From Rhizohabitans arisaemae (lineage in GTDB: Bacteria > Actinomycetota > Actinomycetes > Streptosporangiales > Streptosporangiaceae): a stretch of DNA of 64,000 nucleotides. Position 1 is the stretch's first letter; every line of letters starts with the position of its first letter. This document shows positions 37,750 through 47,168 of the stretch, in pieces. The DNA lies in contig NZ_BLRH01000009.1 in assembly GCF_025996515.1 (NCBI RefSeq), positions 1,178,001-1,242,000 on the forward strand. Direction: 5' to 3'. Below the pieces are notes generated by a model. It saw only the letters and a program-made list of their open reading frames with translations, did no database searches and was not told the DNA's origin. The position numbers were made by a program, and so were the translations under genes.

Positions 37750-40112
37750 ACGATCCCCAGCAGGTGGGCCGCTACCGGATCCTGGCCCGGCTGGGGTCGG
37801 GCGGAATGGGGGTGGTCTACCTGGGGCGCTCCCGGACCGGCCGGGCGGTGGCCGTCAAAGTCGTGAACGCGAGCCTCGCCGGCGACCCCGAGTTCCGGTT
37901 GCGGTTCGCCCGGGAGGTCGCGCTCGCCCGTACCGTCAGCGGGTTCTTCACCGCCGGGGTGATCGACGCCGACCCGGAGGGGCCGCCCCCGTGGCTGGTC
38001 ACCGCCTACGTGCCCGGCCTCTCCCTGGAGGAGGCGGTCGAGCGGCACGGACCCTGGCCGCAGGATTCGGTACGGGCGCTGGGCGCCGGGCTCGCCGAGG
38101 CGCTGGAGTCGATCCACTCCGCCGGGGTCGTCCACCGCGACCTCAAACCCGCGAACGTGCTGCTCGCCGTGGACGGACCGCGGGTCATCGACTTCGGCAT
38201 CTCGGTCGCCGTCGGCGGGAACCGGCTCACCCACACCGGGGTCCTGGTCGGGACGCCCGGTTTCATGGCCCCCGAACAGCTCACCGGCGACCCGGTCGGA
38301 CCGCCCGGCGACGTCTTCTGCCTGGGGGCGATCCTCACCTACGCGGCCACCGGAGCCGGCCCGTTCGGTACCGGCTCGGCGCAGAGTCTGTGGTACCGCA
38401 TCGTCAATCAGGAGCCGGAACTGGACGCGCTCCCCGCCGGACTCCATGCCATCGTGGCGCAATGCCTGGACAAGCGGCCGGACCGGCGGCCGACCCCCGA
38501 AGCTCTCCTGAACGAGTTGACCGGAGCCGACGGCGGCACGGTGACTGAGCTGTTCGCCGAGGCCGCCTGGCTCCCGGAGGGCATCGGGCACGCCCTGCGC
38601 GCCGACACCGCCAAGCCGCTTCCGGTCACGTCCGCGCCGGCGTCGTCCGTCCCGGACACCCGCCCCCCGGCACCTGAGGGGTCGGCGCCGCCGGTCGTAT
38701 CCTCCTCGGCGGACGCTCCCGGGGAAACGTCCGACCCGACACGTCCGAGGGCCGCCCGCGCCACCGTGCCGCCGATCTCCCCGGCGGCCGGCGGACCCGC
38801 CACCGCCGACCCGCCACCGGGTTCGTTCCCGAACGGTGATACGGACACTCCTGGAAGACCGAGCGCACCCCCACACGGAGGCGACACCCATCCGCCGAGG
38901 AGCGCGTCGCCCGCCAACGAATCGTCCGATGTTCGCGCCGCTCCCACCCAGCCGCGAGCGATGGAACCGAGCGGAGAACAGACCCCTGCGGAAGCCCCTG
39001 CGGCCAGGCGGGGCCGGGTCTCGCGTCGGCGGGTGCTGCTCACCCTCACCGGTGCCGGCGTCGCGGCGGCCGGCTTCACCGGGTGGCGGCTCCTCGACGA
39101 CGGGGACGGGGACGGCGTCGGGACCGTCTCCGGTCCCCCGCTCCCGCCGCAGCCGGGATCGCTCCGCTGGGCCTTCGCCACCGGTAAATCCGTGAGCTCG
39201 TCCCCGGCGGTCGCCGACGGCGTGGTCTACTGCGGCAGCGGCGACCACAAGCTCTACGCGATCGACGCCGCCACCGGACGGCGCCGCTGGGCCTTCACCA
39301 CCGGCGACGAGGTCTTCTCCTCCCCTGCCGTCGCCGGCGGGGTGGTGTACGTCGGCAGCGGCGACCGCAACCTCTACGCGATCGACGCCGCCACCGGACG
39401 GCGACGCTGGACGTACGCCACCCAGGGGTGGCTGACCTCGTCTCCGGCCGTCGCCGACGGAATCGTCTACGTCGGGAGCGTCGACCGCGGGCTCCACGCC
39501 GTCGACGTCGCGACGGGGCGGCGGCGCTGGGTCTTCACCGCCGGCCGCGAGGTGTACTCGTCACCGACGGTCGCGGACGGATCCGTCTACGTCGGCAGCG
39601 ACGACGGGCTGCTCTACGCGGTCGACGCCGCGACCGGACGGAAACGCTGGGCGTGCACCACCGGGCGGCGGGTGAGGTCGGCGCCCGCGGTCGTCGGCGG
39701 AACCGTCTACGTCAGCAGTGACGACAGGCATCTCGACGCCGTCGACACCGCCGACGGCCGACAGCTCTGGACCTTCTCCACCGGCGCCCGGGTGATCTCG
39801 TCCCCCAAGGTCGTCGACGGAGTCGTCTACGTCGGCGGCGTCGACCGCAACGTCTACGCGATCGACGCCGCCACCGGGCGGCGCCGCTGGACGTTCACCA
39901 CGGCCGAGGAGGTGCACTCGTCTCCGGCGATCGCCGACGGCGTGCTCTACATCGGCGGATACAGCGGCGGGTTCTACGCGATCGACCTCGCCACCGGGCG
40001 GCGGCGCTGGACCTTCGCCACCGGGCAACGGATCACCTCCGGCCCCGCGGTCGCCGACGGAACCGTCTATCTGAGCAGCTACGACACCAAGATCTACGCC
40101 CTCAGAGTCTGA
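37722..40112 (+). CDS. Ser/Thr protein kinase with C-terminal beta-propeller, paralogue 3
   Basis: GTG 37722, six bases after GAGGA, gives 796 residues; upstream in-frame sequence is the promoter repeat, not protein. The kinase has GSGGMGVVY, AVAVKVVNA, HRDLKPANVLL and DFGISVAV. The Pro/Ala-rich linker ends in VSRRRVLLTLTGAGVAAAG (membrane segment near residue 435), then GDGDG. The propeller has eight repeats; at the DNA level the repeats recur at exactly 120 bases (LYAIDAATGRRRW at each), which suggests recent blade amplification or gene conversion. Very similar to paralogue 2 in both kinase and propeller. Confidence 0.92.
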   Translation: MRVFEPLQANDPQQVGRYRILARLGSGGMGVVYLGRSRTGRAVAVKVVNASLAGDPEFRLRFAREVALARTVSGFFTAGVIDADPEGPPPWLVTAYVPGLSLEEAVERHGPWPQDSVRALGAGLAEALESIHSAGVVHRDLKPANVLLAVDGPRVIDFGISVAVGGNRLTHTGVLVGTPGFMAPEQLTGDPVGPPGDVFCLGAILTYAATGAGPFGTGSAQSLWYRIVNQEPELDALPAGLHAIVAQCLDKRPDRRPTPEALLNELTGADGGTVTELFAEAAWLPEGIGHALRADTAKPLPVTSAPASSVPDTRPPAPEGSAPPVVSSSADAPGETSDPTRPRAARATVPPISPAAGGPATADPPPGSFPNGDTDTPGRPSAPPHGGDTHPPRSASPANESSDVRAAPTQPRAMEPSGEQTPAEAPAARRGRVSRRRVLLTLTGAGVAAAGFTGWRLLDDGDGDGVGTVSGPPLPPQPGSLRWAFATGKSVSSSPAVADGVVYCGSGDHKLYAIDAATGRRRWAFTTGDEVFSSPAVAGGVVYVGSGDRNLYAIDAATGRRRWTYATQGWLTSSPAVADGIVYVGSVDRGLHAVDVATGRRRWVFTAGREVYSSPTVADGSVYVGSDDGLLYAVDAATGRKRWACTTGRRVRSAPAVVGGTVYVSSDDRHLDAVDTADGRQLWTFSTGARVISSPKVVDGVVYVGGVDRNVYAIDAATGRRRWTFTTAEEVHSSPAIADGVLYIGGYSGGFYAIDLATGRRRWTFATGQRITSGPAVADGTVYLSSYDTKIYALRV

Positions 40113-40124
40113 TCGTCCCAGGTG

Positions 40125-40193
40125 TCGAAGCCGGACCGCCGCGTCGATGAGAGCCTGCCTGGTCTGCCGCTTCTTCCACTCCCGCAACGACAT
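40125..40193 (-). pseudogene. truncated TetR-family regulator remnant
   Basis: On the minus strand, ATG 40193 (AAGGTGA upstream) reads MSLREWKKRQTRQALIDAAV and then RLR, the classic start of a TetR helix-turn-helix. The frame then fails: a shifted frame continues with GFDTWDDQ, resembling the GFDATTVDQ that follows in TetR proteins, before running into the 3' end of kinase 3. It is a decayed or truncated gene, cut when the kinase array was rearranged. Confidence 0.6.
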
Positions 40194-40434
40194 GCACGTC
40201 ACCTTGGTGCACACCCCGAGACATCTGCATGCCTGCAAAACCGCACCGAAGCTCGGAATCGGCTTTCGCCGTGTTGATCGTGGTCACAAAAGGGCGCATT
40301 TCTTCAAGCGGGAGCACCCGATATGTGGTGCGATGGCGAGGCGTGCCGTTGCTTGTGGCCGACAACCCCTATGCCATCGGGTGCTTGTGGGTCCCGCACC
40401 GGCCATTCCCCCGATGAGACTTGAGGAGTGTCGG

Positions 40435-42759
40435 GTGCGGGTGTTCGAACCCCTGCAAGCAGACGATCCACGGCAGATCGGACCGTACTGGATCCAAACC
40501 CGGCTGGGCTCGGGCGGAATGGGCCGGATCTACCTCGGGCGCTCCCGGACGGGCCGGGCCGTCGCCGTCAAAGTGATCCGGGCCGAACTCGCCGAGGACC
40601 CCGGATTCCTGCGGCGGTTCGCCCGGGAGGTCGCGCTCGCCCGTACCGTCAGCGGGTTCTTCACCGCGGCCGTCGTCGACGCCGACCCCACCGGATCGCC
40701 CCCCTGGCTGGCCACGGCCTACATGCCCGGGCTCTCCCTGGAAGCCGCGATCGAACAGCACGGCCCCTGGCCGGAGGCATCCCTCCGGGCGCTGGGCGCC
40801 GGGCTCGCCGAGGCGCTGCAGTCGATCCACACGGCCGGGGTGATCCACCGCGACCTCAAACCGTCCAACGTGCTCCTCACCGGGGACGGGCCCCGGCTGA
40901 TCGATTTCGGCATCTCGGTCGCCCTCGACGGGAGCCGCCTCACCCAGACCGGCTCCCTGGTCGGCACCCCCGGCTTCATGTCCCCCGAACAGCTGACAGG
41001 CGCCCCCGTGGGACCCGCGAGCGATGTGTTCTGCCTGGGTGCGCTGCTCGCCTACACCGCCACGGGGACCGGCCCCTTCGGCATCGGCTCCTGGCAGGTC
41101 CTGTGGTACCGCATCGTCCACGAGGAACCGGACCTGACAGCCCTCCCCGACGGGCTGCGCCCCCTGGTGAAGCGATGCCTGGCCAAACAGCCCGAACAGC
41201 GGCCGTCCACCGCGACCCTGCTGGAAGAGCTGACGAGAACCGGCACCGACGGCACCGTCGTCACCGAACTGTTCACGGGAGCCGCCTGGCTGCCGCACCC
41301 CGTCGGGGACGCCCTGCGCGACGACGTCGCCGCGCCACCCCCGTGGACGGGGACATCCGACCACGAGACACCGGCTCCGCCTTCCCGGGCACCCGGCGAC
41401 CCCGATCGCGCCGACCGGCCACCCACCTCCTCGGATGACGGTGAGGACGTCCGTGCCACGGAAATCCCCCCGGCCGTCGTCGCGGTCCCCGGCCTGCCCG
41501 CCGTTCCCACACGGGTGGATCCCGCGGACGGCGTGCCCTCCGGCGAAGTGCCCGCGGCCCGGCGGGCCCGAATCTCACGCCGCCAGGCCGTGTTCGCCCT
41601 GGCCGGCGTCGGCGCCGCCGTGGCCGGCTTCACCGGGTGGCGACTCCTCGACACCTCCGCGGAGAAGTCACTCCCCGGCGCCTCCCCGGAGAAGCTGCGC
41701 TGGACCTTCACCGTAAGCGGCGAGGGTGTGGACGTCCCCCCGCCGGCCGCCGTAAGCAGTGGGGGTGTCGACGCCTCCCAGCCTGCCACCACAAGGGGTA
41801 GGGGCACTGACATCTCCCCTCCGTCGGTCGTCGGCGGAGTCGTCCTGATCGCCTCCCGCAGCGCAAGATCCCATGGCGGCAAACTGCACGGGATCGACGC
41901 CATGACCGGCAGGCGACTCTGGGAGTACATCGGTGACTTGAGCAGCACGCTGTCGCCTCCCGCGGTCGCCGACGGAGTCGTCTACATCGGCGCCGTCGGC
42001 AAGCTGTACGCGATCGACGCCATGACCGGCAGGCGACTCTGGGAGTACACCGGCGACAAATCGCTGTTCTCGGCCCCGTCCCTGGCAGTCGGCGACGGAG
42101 TCGTCTGTACCGGTGGTTTCCTCGGCGAGGCACAGGCCATCGACACCGCAACACGCAAGAAACGCTGGACGTACCCTATCGACGGCCTGCTGCTGCAGCC
42201 TCCGGTTATCGCGGAGGAGACCGTCTACATCCCTGAGCTCAAGGGGAAATTGCACGCGGTCGACACCACCACCGGCAAAGCACGCTGGTCCATCTCCGCC
42301 TCACTGTCACCGTTGAGGGCCCCCGTGGTCGCCGACGGAACCCTCTACCTCGCCGGCATCGGCACGCTCCAGGCGATCGACACCGCCACCGGCAAACAAC
42401 GCTGGACCTCCGACGCCAGTAGTCTCGACAGTCCGGCGGTCGCCGGCGGAACCCTTTACGTCGCCGGCATCCGCGGGATCCAGGCGATCGACACCGCCAC
42501 CGGCAAACAACGCTGGACCTCCGACGCCGGCGGGGTCCCCGGCAAACCACGCCAGGCCGTTCTCGGCCCTCCGGCCGTCGCCGACGGAACCCTCTACGTC
42601 GGCGACAGCGCCGGCGCACTCCACGCGATCGACGCCGCCACCGGCCAACAACGCTGGTCCGTCTCCACCGGCGAAACCGCGCTGGAGTCTGTGGCGGTCT
42701 CCGGCAAAGTTGCCTACGTCACCAGCCGCGACGGCAAGTTACATGCGGTGACCGCCTAG
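40435..42759 (+). CDS. Ser/Thr protein kinase with C-terminal beta-propeller, paralogue 4
   Basis: GTG 40435, seven bases after GAGGA, gives VRVFEPLQADDPRQIGPYWI and 774 residues, the shortest of the four; the longer upstream frame overlaps the TetR remnant and is not conserved. Kinase motifs GSGGMGRIY, AVAVKVIRA, HRDLKPSNVLL and DFGISVAL are intact. The linker is short, then ISRRQAVFALAGVGAAVAG (near residue 380). The propeller has eight repeats but is the most divergent, with loops of variable length and blades such as IGTLQAIDTATGKQRWT. It has lost the fixed 120-base period, so it probably split off early. A hairpin follows the stop. Confidence 0.92.
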   Translation: MRVFEPLQADDPRQIGPYWIQTRLGSGGMGRIYLGRSRTGRAVAVKVIRAELAEDPGFLRRFAREVALARTVSGFFTAAVVDADPTGSPPWLATAYMPGLSLEAAIEQHGPWPEASLRALGAGLAEALQSIHTAGVIHRDLKPSNVLLTGDGPRLIDFGISVALDGSRLTQTGSLVGTPGFMSPEQLTGAPVGPASDVFCLGALLAYTATGTGPFGIGSWQVLWYRIVHEEPDLTALPDGLRPLVKRCLAKQPEQRPSTATLLEELTRTGTDGTVVTELFTGAAWLPHPVGDALRDDVAAPPPWTGTSDHETPAPPSRAPGDPDRADRPPTSSDDGEDVRATEIPPAVVAVPGLPAVPTRVDPADGVPSGEVPAARRARISRRQAVFALAGVGAAVAGFTGWRLLDTSAEKSLPGASPEKLRWTFTVSGEGVDVPPPAAVSSGGVDASQPATTRGRGTDISPPSVVGGVVLIASRSARSHGGKLHGIDAMTGRRLWEYIGDLSSTLSPPAVADGVVYIGAVGKLYAIDAMTGRRLWEYTGDKSLFSAPSLAVGDGVVCTGGFLGEAQAIDTATRKKRWTYPIDGLLLQPPVIAEETVYIPELKGKLHAVDTTTGKARWSISASLSPLRAPVVADGTLYLAGIGTLQAIDTATGKQRWTSDASSLDSPAVAGGTLYVAGIRGIQAIDTATGKQRWTSDAGGVPGKPRQAVLGPPAVADGTLYVGDSAGALHAIDAATGQQRWSVSTGETALESVAVSGKVAYVTSRDGKLHAVTA

Positions 42760-42854
42760 CGTCACAAACCCGGCCGGTGGAGTGACACCTCGAACAACAC
42801 CGGTATCCCGCGCCGTACCGGCAACCGATCGGCGCCGGACGGCGCCGGACGGCG

Positions 42855-42889
42855 GCTGCCGATCCCCCCGGCACGTGGGGATCGGCAGC
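42855..42889. terminator. bidirectional hairpin terminator
   Basis: GCTGCCGATCCCC and GGGGATCGGCAGC form a 13-bp perfect stem with a 9-base loop between kinase 4 and the convergent ridA-like gene. Confidence 0.9.
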
Positions 42890-42902
42890 GGTCTGGGGCC
42901 GG

Positions 42903-43295
42903 CTACGGGAGGGCGGCGATGGCCTCGATCTCGAAGAGGTAGTCGGGGTTGGCGAAGCCCGCGACCTGGACGAGGGTGCTCACCGGGAAGTCGCCGGTGA
43001 AGTAGCGGGAACGGATCTTCCGCATCTCGGCCATGTGGTCCCGGTAGTTCTCCCCGACGAAGACGTTCACCTTGACGATGTCGCGGAGCGTGCCCCCGGC
43101 GGAGACCATGACCTTCTCCAGGTTGGCGAAGGCGGTGTCGGCCTGGGTGAGGAGGTCCGGGGCGAGCTTGCCGTCGGGGGTCATGCCGATGATCCCGCTG
43201 ACGAAGAGCAGCGAGCCGCCCGTGACCTTGATGGCCGTGCTGTAGTCCCAGGTCATCTCGTAGATGTCCGGGGTGGTGACGATGGTCTTCCGCAT
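42903..43295 (-). CDS. RidA (YjgF/UK114) family protein
   Basis: A 130-residue trimeric-fold protein. RidA enzymes hydrolyse reactive enamine/imine intermediates to keto acids and ammonia. SLLFVSGIIGMTPDGKLAPD, DTAFANLEKVMVSAGGTLRD, KVNVFVGENYRDHMAEM and the C-terminal LFEIEAIAAL fit the family. The usual substrate-binding Arg near the end is not obvious, so it may belong to a Rid subgroup other than archetypal RidA. It follows two ABC permease genes by 17 bp and is the last gene of that operon, which suggests it handles an intermediate released by the linked amidohydrolase pathway. Confidence 0.92.
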   Translation of the reverse strand: MRKTIVTTPDIYEMTWDYSTAIKVTGGSLLFVSGIIGMTPDGKLAPDLLTQADTAFANLEKVMVSAGGTLRDIVKVNVFVGENYRDHMAEMRKIRSRYFTGDFPVSTLVQVAGFANPDYLFEIEAIAALP

Positions 43296-43312
43296 GACTG
43301 CCGGTTTCTCTC

Positions 43313-44164
43313 TCACAGTAGGTCGCCGCCGGGCTTGTGCCAGGGCGCGACGACGCGTTTGACGGCCATGAGAATGCCCATGGCCGAGTTGGACAGCAGG
43401 ATCAGGATCGCGACGACGGCGAGGGCGTCGGCCATCTGGAACATGGAGGCGGACTGGCTGAGCAGGATGCCGAGGCCTTGGGTGCTGCCCATGAACTCGC
43501 CGATCACGACGCCGATGAACCCGCGGACGATGCCCACCTGGAGGCCGACCAGGACGAAGGGGAGCATCGACGGCAGGATCACCTTGACGGTCAGCGCGAG
43601 CCGCCCGGCGCCGTACACCCTCCCGGCCCGGAGCAGGGACGGGTCGACGGTCTGGAGGCCTTCGACGGTGTTCACGATGATCGGGAAGATCGCCATGAAG
43701 AGCACCATGAACACCTTGGACTCGACCCCGAAGCCCAGCCACAGCACCAGCAGCGGGGCGAAGGCGACCTTGGGGGTGGCGTAGAGCACCCAGACGAACG
43801 GGCCGAGCAGCAGGTTGAGCAGCGGTGAACCGCCGAGCATGATCCCCAGGGTGATGCCGAGGACCACGGCGAGCAGATAGCCGATGGCGAAGCTCTGCAG
43901 GCTGAACAGCAGGTGCGGCAGGAGCCGCCCGCCGGAGGCGAGGTCGGCCAGGCTGCCCACGATGGCGGACGGGGGCGGGAAGAACTCGGGGTCGATGAGT
44001 TCCAGGGTGCCCACGGCCAGCTCCCAGAGCGCCAGGAGGATCACGACCTCGGCGGCGACCGCACCCCACCATTTGACCCGCCCGCGCAGCGGTGGCGCCG
44101 GGGGCCGGGGGGAGCGGCGTTTGCCGGAGGCGCGGAGCCGCGACGGCGAGCTCACGGCGGTCAT
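43313..44164 (-). CDS. ABC transporter permease (SsuC/TauC type), second copy
   Basis: A 283-residue inner-membrane permease with about six helices. It carries the BPD transport signature and EAA-type loop in GAGRLALTVKVILPSMLPFV, and the PPPSAIVGSLADL segment typical of sulfonate/nitrate/taurine and pyrimidine-precursor permeases. ATG 44164 shares its A with the TGA stop of the upstream permease, so translation is coupled. The two permeases probably form a heterodimer with the divergent ATPase and binding protein. A long frame extending upstream is not used. Substrate class is inferred from the linked amidohydrolase. Confidence 0.93.
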   Translation of the reverse strand: MTAVSSPSRLRASGKRRSPRPPAPPLRGRVKWWGAVAAEVVILLALWELAVGTLELIDPEFFPPPSAIVGSLADLASGGRLLPHLLFSLQSFAIGYLLAVVLGITLGIMLGGSPLLNLLLGPFVWVLYATPKVAFAPLLVLWLGFGVESKVFMVLFMAIFPIIVNTVEGLQTVDPSLLRAGRVYGAGRLALTVKVILPSMLPFVLVGLQVGIVRGFIGVVIGEFMGSTQGLGILLSQSASMFQMADALAVVAILILLSNSAMGILMAVKRVVAPWHKPGGDLL

Positions 44165-45003
44165 CAGATCTCCTTCCGGCCCAGCCAGGGCGAGCGGCTC
44201 TTGGCGATGTGGTTCATCAGCTGGCTCAGCCCCACGGTCCAGATGATCGTCAGGATGATGACCGCGAACGCCTGACCGGTCTTGAACGTGCTGGTCTTCA
44301 GCGTGATGAGCGCGCCGAGACCGGTGGAGGCCCCGGTGAGCTCGCCCACGATCAGGCCGATCATCCCGATGACGACGGCGTGCCGGAGACCGGTGAGCAC
44401 GTACGGGAACGTGGACGGGAGCGCGATCTTGCGGAAGACCTCGACGCGGGAGGCGCCGAAGACGCGGGCCGCGTTGATCACCGATCGGTTGACGGTCTGC
44501 ACCCCGGCGATCGTGTTCAGCAGGACCGGATAGAACGAGGCGATGAACACGAGGAAGATGATCGGTCCCGCCGCGAACCCGAACCACACGGTGGCGAGCG
44601 GGCGCAGTGCGATCCAGGGTGTCGCGTACAGCGACCAGATGATGGGCGTGGACAGTTTGTAGATCAGTGAGGAGCCGCCGATGATCAACCCGAGCGTCAC
44701 CCCGGCTGCGGCGCCGAGCAGGTAGCCGATGACGTAGGCGGTGGTGCTGGACCCCAGGTGCGGCCAGAGCTCCCCGGTCGTCACCAGGTCGGCGAACCCT
44801 TGGACGATCCGTGAGGGTGGCGGGAGGAAGACCGGGCTCACCAGGGCGAGGACGGTGACGATCACCTCCCAGAGCGCGAGCACGATCAGCACCTCGGCGG
44901 TGACGATGGCGGCGCGCTGCCGGCCGGTCAGCCTCTGCACCCAGGAAGTCCGGGTCGCGGGGCGCAATGCGGATGCGGGCGCCTCCGCGGTCGATGTGGT
45001 CAT
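44164..45003 (-). CDS. ABC transporter permease (SsuC/TauC type), first copy
   Basis: A 279-residue permease paralogous to the next gene; ATG 45003 has a GGGGGAGG site. About six helices, with VFLPPPSRIVQGFADL, GASRVEVFRKIALPSTFPYV (EAA loop) and GELTGASTGLGALI. Two permease genes, instead of the usual one for homodimeric SsuC-type systems, suggest a heterodimer. It is divergent from the binding-protein gene by 255 bp and shares a regulatory region with it. Confidence 0.93.
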   Translation of the reverse strand: MTTSTAEAPASALRPATRTSWVQRLTGRQRAAIVTAEVLIVLALWEVIVTVLALVSPVFLPPPSRIVQGFADLVTTGELWPHLGSSTTAYVIGYLLGAAAGVTLGLIIGGSSLIYKLSTPIIWSLYATPWIALRPLATVWFGFAAGPIIFLVFIASFYPVLLNTIAGVQTVNRSVINAARVFGASRVEVFRKIALPSTFPYVLTGLRHAVVIGMIGLIVGELTGASTGLGALITLKTSTFKTGQAFAVIILTIIWTVGLSQLMNHIAKSRSPWLGRKEI

Positions 45004-45054
45004 GATCCTCCCCCGGAGGGTCCGAGGCGATGTGATGAATGTGTACGGGGTCGG

Positions 45055-45145
45055 ATGATGTATCCAATTTGCGACCCAGCCACAGCATCTTTCCTGTTCC
45101 AGGAGAAATCAAGTGTTGACATGGCGGGTGTTATGTATCCATTAT
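45055..45145. promoter_or_regulatory. divergent promoter region with repeated TGTATCCA boxes
   Basis: For the plus strand, TTGACA (45116-45121), 18 bases and CATTAT (45140-45145) look like a promoter for the binding-protein operon. TGTATCCA occurs at about 45058 and again at about 45134, overlapping the plus -10 and, on the minus strand, a possible TTGGAT -35. A common regulator probably coordinates both directions; no regulator gene is adjacent. Confidence 0.5.
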
Positions 45146-45258
45146 CCACCAACAGCGGATTTTCGCAGCGGCGAGCCCGTACCCCCAAGGGTGACCGTGG
45201 GGATCACAGCCGGGCTTACGTGCCCGCCGTCCGACTCGGGAACCAGATGAGGACTGTC

Positions 45259-46350
45259 ATGGCTCGACCACACCTCCATCGCACCGCCGTAGCAGGCGTG
45301 CTCGCCACCGTCACCCTGGTGGCCGGCGCCTGCGGCGGATCCACCTCCGAAACCCCCGCGAGCCCCGGCGCGGCCGTCGCGGGCGGCTTCGGACCTCCCG
45401 AGAAGACCACGGTCAACGTCGGCGTGCGCCTGCCCGACCTTGGCTCGGTCGCCCCCTTCTGGATCGGCGTCGAGCAGGGCTTCTTCAAGGAAGAGGGCCT
45501 CGACGTCAAGCCGCTGGTGGCCGAGGACGTCCGCGCCGGCGTCGTCGGCGGCAGCCTGGACGTGGGCATCATCGAGGTCGGACCGCTCGCCCAGGCCGTC
45601 AACGAGGGCCTGGAGCTCGCCGCCTTCTCCGGCTACCGCTGCCTGGAGCCGTACCTGCTCGCCGTGGACCCCAAGGCCACCAAGGCCGAGGACCTCGCGG
45701 GCCGGGAGGTCCTGCTCGGCGGCGTCCCCGGTGACCCGCAGGTGGAGAAGCGGCTCGACCTGCTCGCCGCCAAGGGCTGGGACCTGCGCAAGGTCGACGT
45801 GAAGTACGTGACCGTGCCGGGCGGCTCCGACGCCTGGGTGAAGCTCTTCAACCAGGGCAAACTCGCCGTCACGCCGTTCTTCGGCCGGCACCGCCAGGGC
45901 ATGATCGACACCAAGGCCAACGTCGTCGTGGACGAGGGCGTGGAATGGCCCAACGACATCATGGCGGCGAACCGCGCCTGGCTGAAGGCCAACCCCAACA
46001 CCGCGGCGCGGTTCACCCGGGCGATGATCAAGTCGGCGCGCTTCTACCTGGACCTCGCCAACAAGGACAAGGTCCTGGAGATGAACGTCAAGAACGGCGT
46101 CAACGTCGAGCAGGACAAGAAGTTCTACGAGGTCGGCCCGCGTCTGTTCTGCAACAACCTCTACCTTTCCGCCGACGAGACGATGAAGCTGCTCACCTCG
46201 CAGAAGCTCCCGAAAATCCCGACCTTCGAGCAGATCACCGACCTGGCCCCCCTCAAGGCCGCGCAGAAGGACCTGGGGCTTCCCGAAACCAAGGTGCCGT
46301 TCGGACCGCAGGGCGGAGCCCCCGCGGCGAGCCCCTCGTCCAGCGGATGA
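45259..46350 (+). CDS. ABC transporter substrate-binding lipoprotein (NMT1/SsuA type)
   Basis: ATG 45259, five bases after GAGGA, gives 363 residues; a longer upstream frame covers the promoter. The signal peptide ends in a lipobox-like LVAGAC, so the protein is lipid-anchored. The mature part resembles NMT1/ThiY/SsuA solute-binding proteins: [68 protein letters not shown]. Such proteins bind small anionic or pyrimidine-like ligands. Its stop overlaps the ATPase start (ATGA). The ligand is probably the amidohydrolase substrate. Confidence 0.93.
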   Translation: MARPHLHRTAVAGVLATVTLVAGACGGSTSETPASPGAAVAGGFGPPEKTTVNVGVRLPDLGSVAPFWIGVEQGFFKEEGLDVKPLVAEDVRAGVVGGSLDVGIIEVGPLAQAVNEGLELAAFSGYRCLEPYLLAVDPKATKAEDLAGREVLLGGVPGDPQVEKRLDLLAAKGWDLRKVDVKYVTVPGGSDAWVKLFNQGKLAVTPFFGRHRQGMIDTKANVVVDEGVEWPNDIMAANRAWLKANPNTAARFTRAMIKSARFYLDLANKDKVLEMNVKNGVNVEQDKKFYEVGPRLFCNNLYLSADETMKLLTSQKLPKIPTFEQITDLAPLKAAQKDLGLPETKVPFGPQGGAPAASPSSSG

Positions 46351-47168
46351 CCGAGCCAGCGGAGAGTACGGCGGCCGTGGCACCGGCCGTCACGATCGAC
46401 AACGTCTCGGTCGCCTACGAGTCGGCGCGGCGGGCCACCGAGGGCGGGACCGTGCGCGCCGCCGTACTGGACGCGGTGCTGGAGATCGCGCCGGGCGAGA
46501 CGGTCACCGTGCTCGGCCCGAGCGGCTGCGGGAAGACCACGCTGATGAACGTCGTCGCCGGCCTGGTGACGCCGTCCGCGGGCCGGATCGAGGCGGGGGG
46601 CAAGCCCGTCCGCGATCCGGGACCGGACCGCGCCGTGGTCTTCCAGGAGTACGCGCTGTTCCCCTGGCGCACCGTCTGGAACAACGTCTACTTCGGCGTG
46701 GAGATGCGACCCGAGCTCCGCGCCGACTGCGCGCCCCGGATTCAGGAGGCCATCGATCTGGTCGGCCTGCGCGGATTCGAGGACGCCTACCCGTCCGAGC
46801 TGTCGGGCGGGATGCGACAGCGCGTGGGCATCGCCCGCGCGCTCGTCGCGGAGCCGAAAATCCTGCTGATGGACGAGCCGTTCGGCGCCGTGGACGCGCT
46901 CACCCGGGAGGTCATGCAGCGCGAGCTGGAGGCCATCCTGATCCGTACGGGCAAGAGCGTGATGTTCATCACGCACAGCATCGACGAGGCGATCCTGCTC
47001 GGCGACCGCATCGTGGTGTTCACCCCCCGGCCCGGACGCATCAAGGAGATCATCACCGTGGACCTGCCGAGGCCCCGGGCGGCGCGGGACGTCCACGCCC
47101 TGCCCGAGTTCTCCGAGCTCAGAGACCGGCTGTGGGAACTGCTGCGGGAAGCGGAGGAGGAGGAGTGA
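46347..47168 (+). CDS. ABC transporter ATPase (SsuB/TauB type)
   Basis: A 273-residue nucleotide-binding subunit. Walker [12 protein letters not shown]-loop [18 protein letters not shown], signature [16 protein letters not shown], Walker [13 protein letters not shown] and switch His in FITHSIDEA are all present. ATG 46347 overlaps the binding-protein stop, and its own stop overlaps the GTG of the amidohydrolase gene, so three products are translationally coupled. It energises the divergently encoded permeases. Family: nitrate/sulfonate/taurine-type importers. Confidence 0.95.
   Translation: MTEPAESTAAVAPAVTIDNVSVAYESARRATEGGTVRAAVLDAVLEIAPGETVTVLGPSGCGKTTLMNVVAGLVTPSAGRIEAGGKPVRDPGPDRAVVFQEYALFPWRTVWNNVYFGVEMRPELRADCAPRIQEAIDLVGLRGFEDAYPSELSGGMRQRVGIARALVAEPKILLMDEPFGAVDALTREVMQRELEAILIRTGKSVMFITHSIDEAILLGDRIVVFTPRPGRIKEIITVDLPRPRAARDVHALPEFSELRDRLWELLREAEEEE

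Noticed and set aside
39181-40105. Regular 120-base repeats considered as a CRISPR or satellite array
   Set aside because: The repeats are in frame and encode successive propeller blades; there are no unique spacers of CRISPR length.
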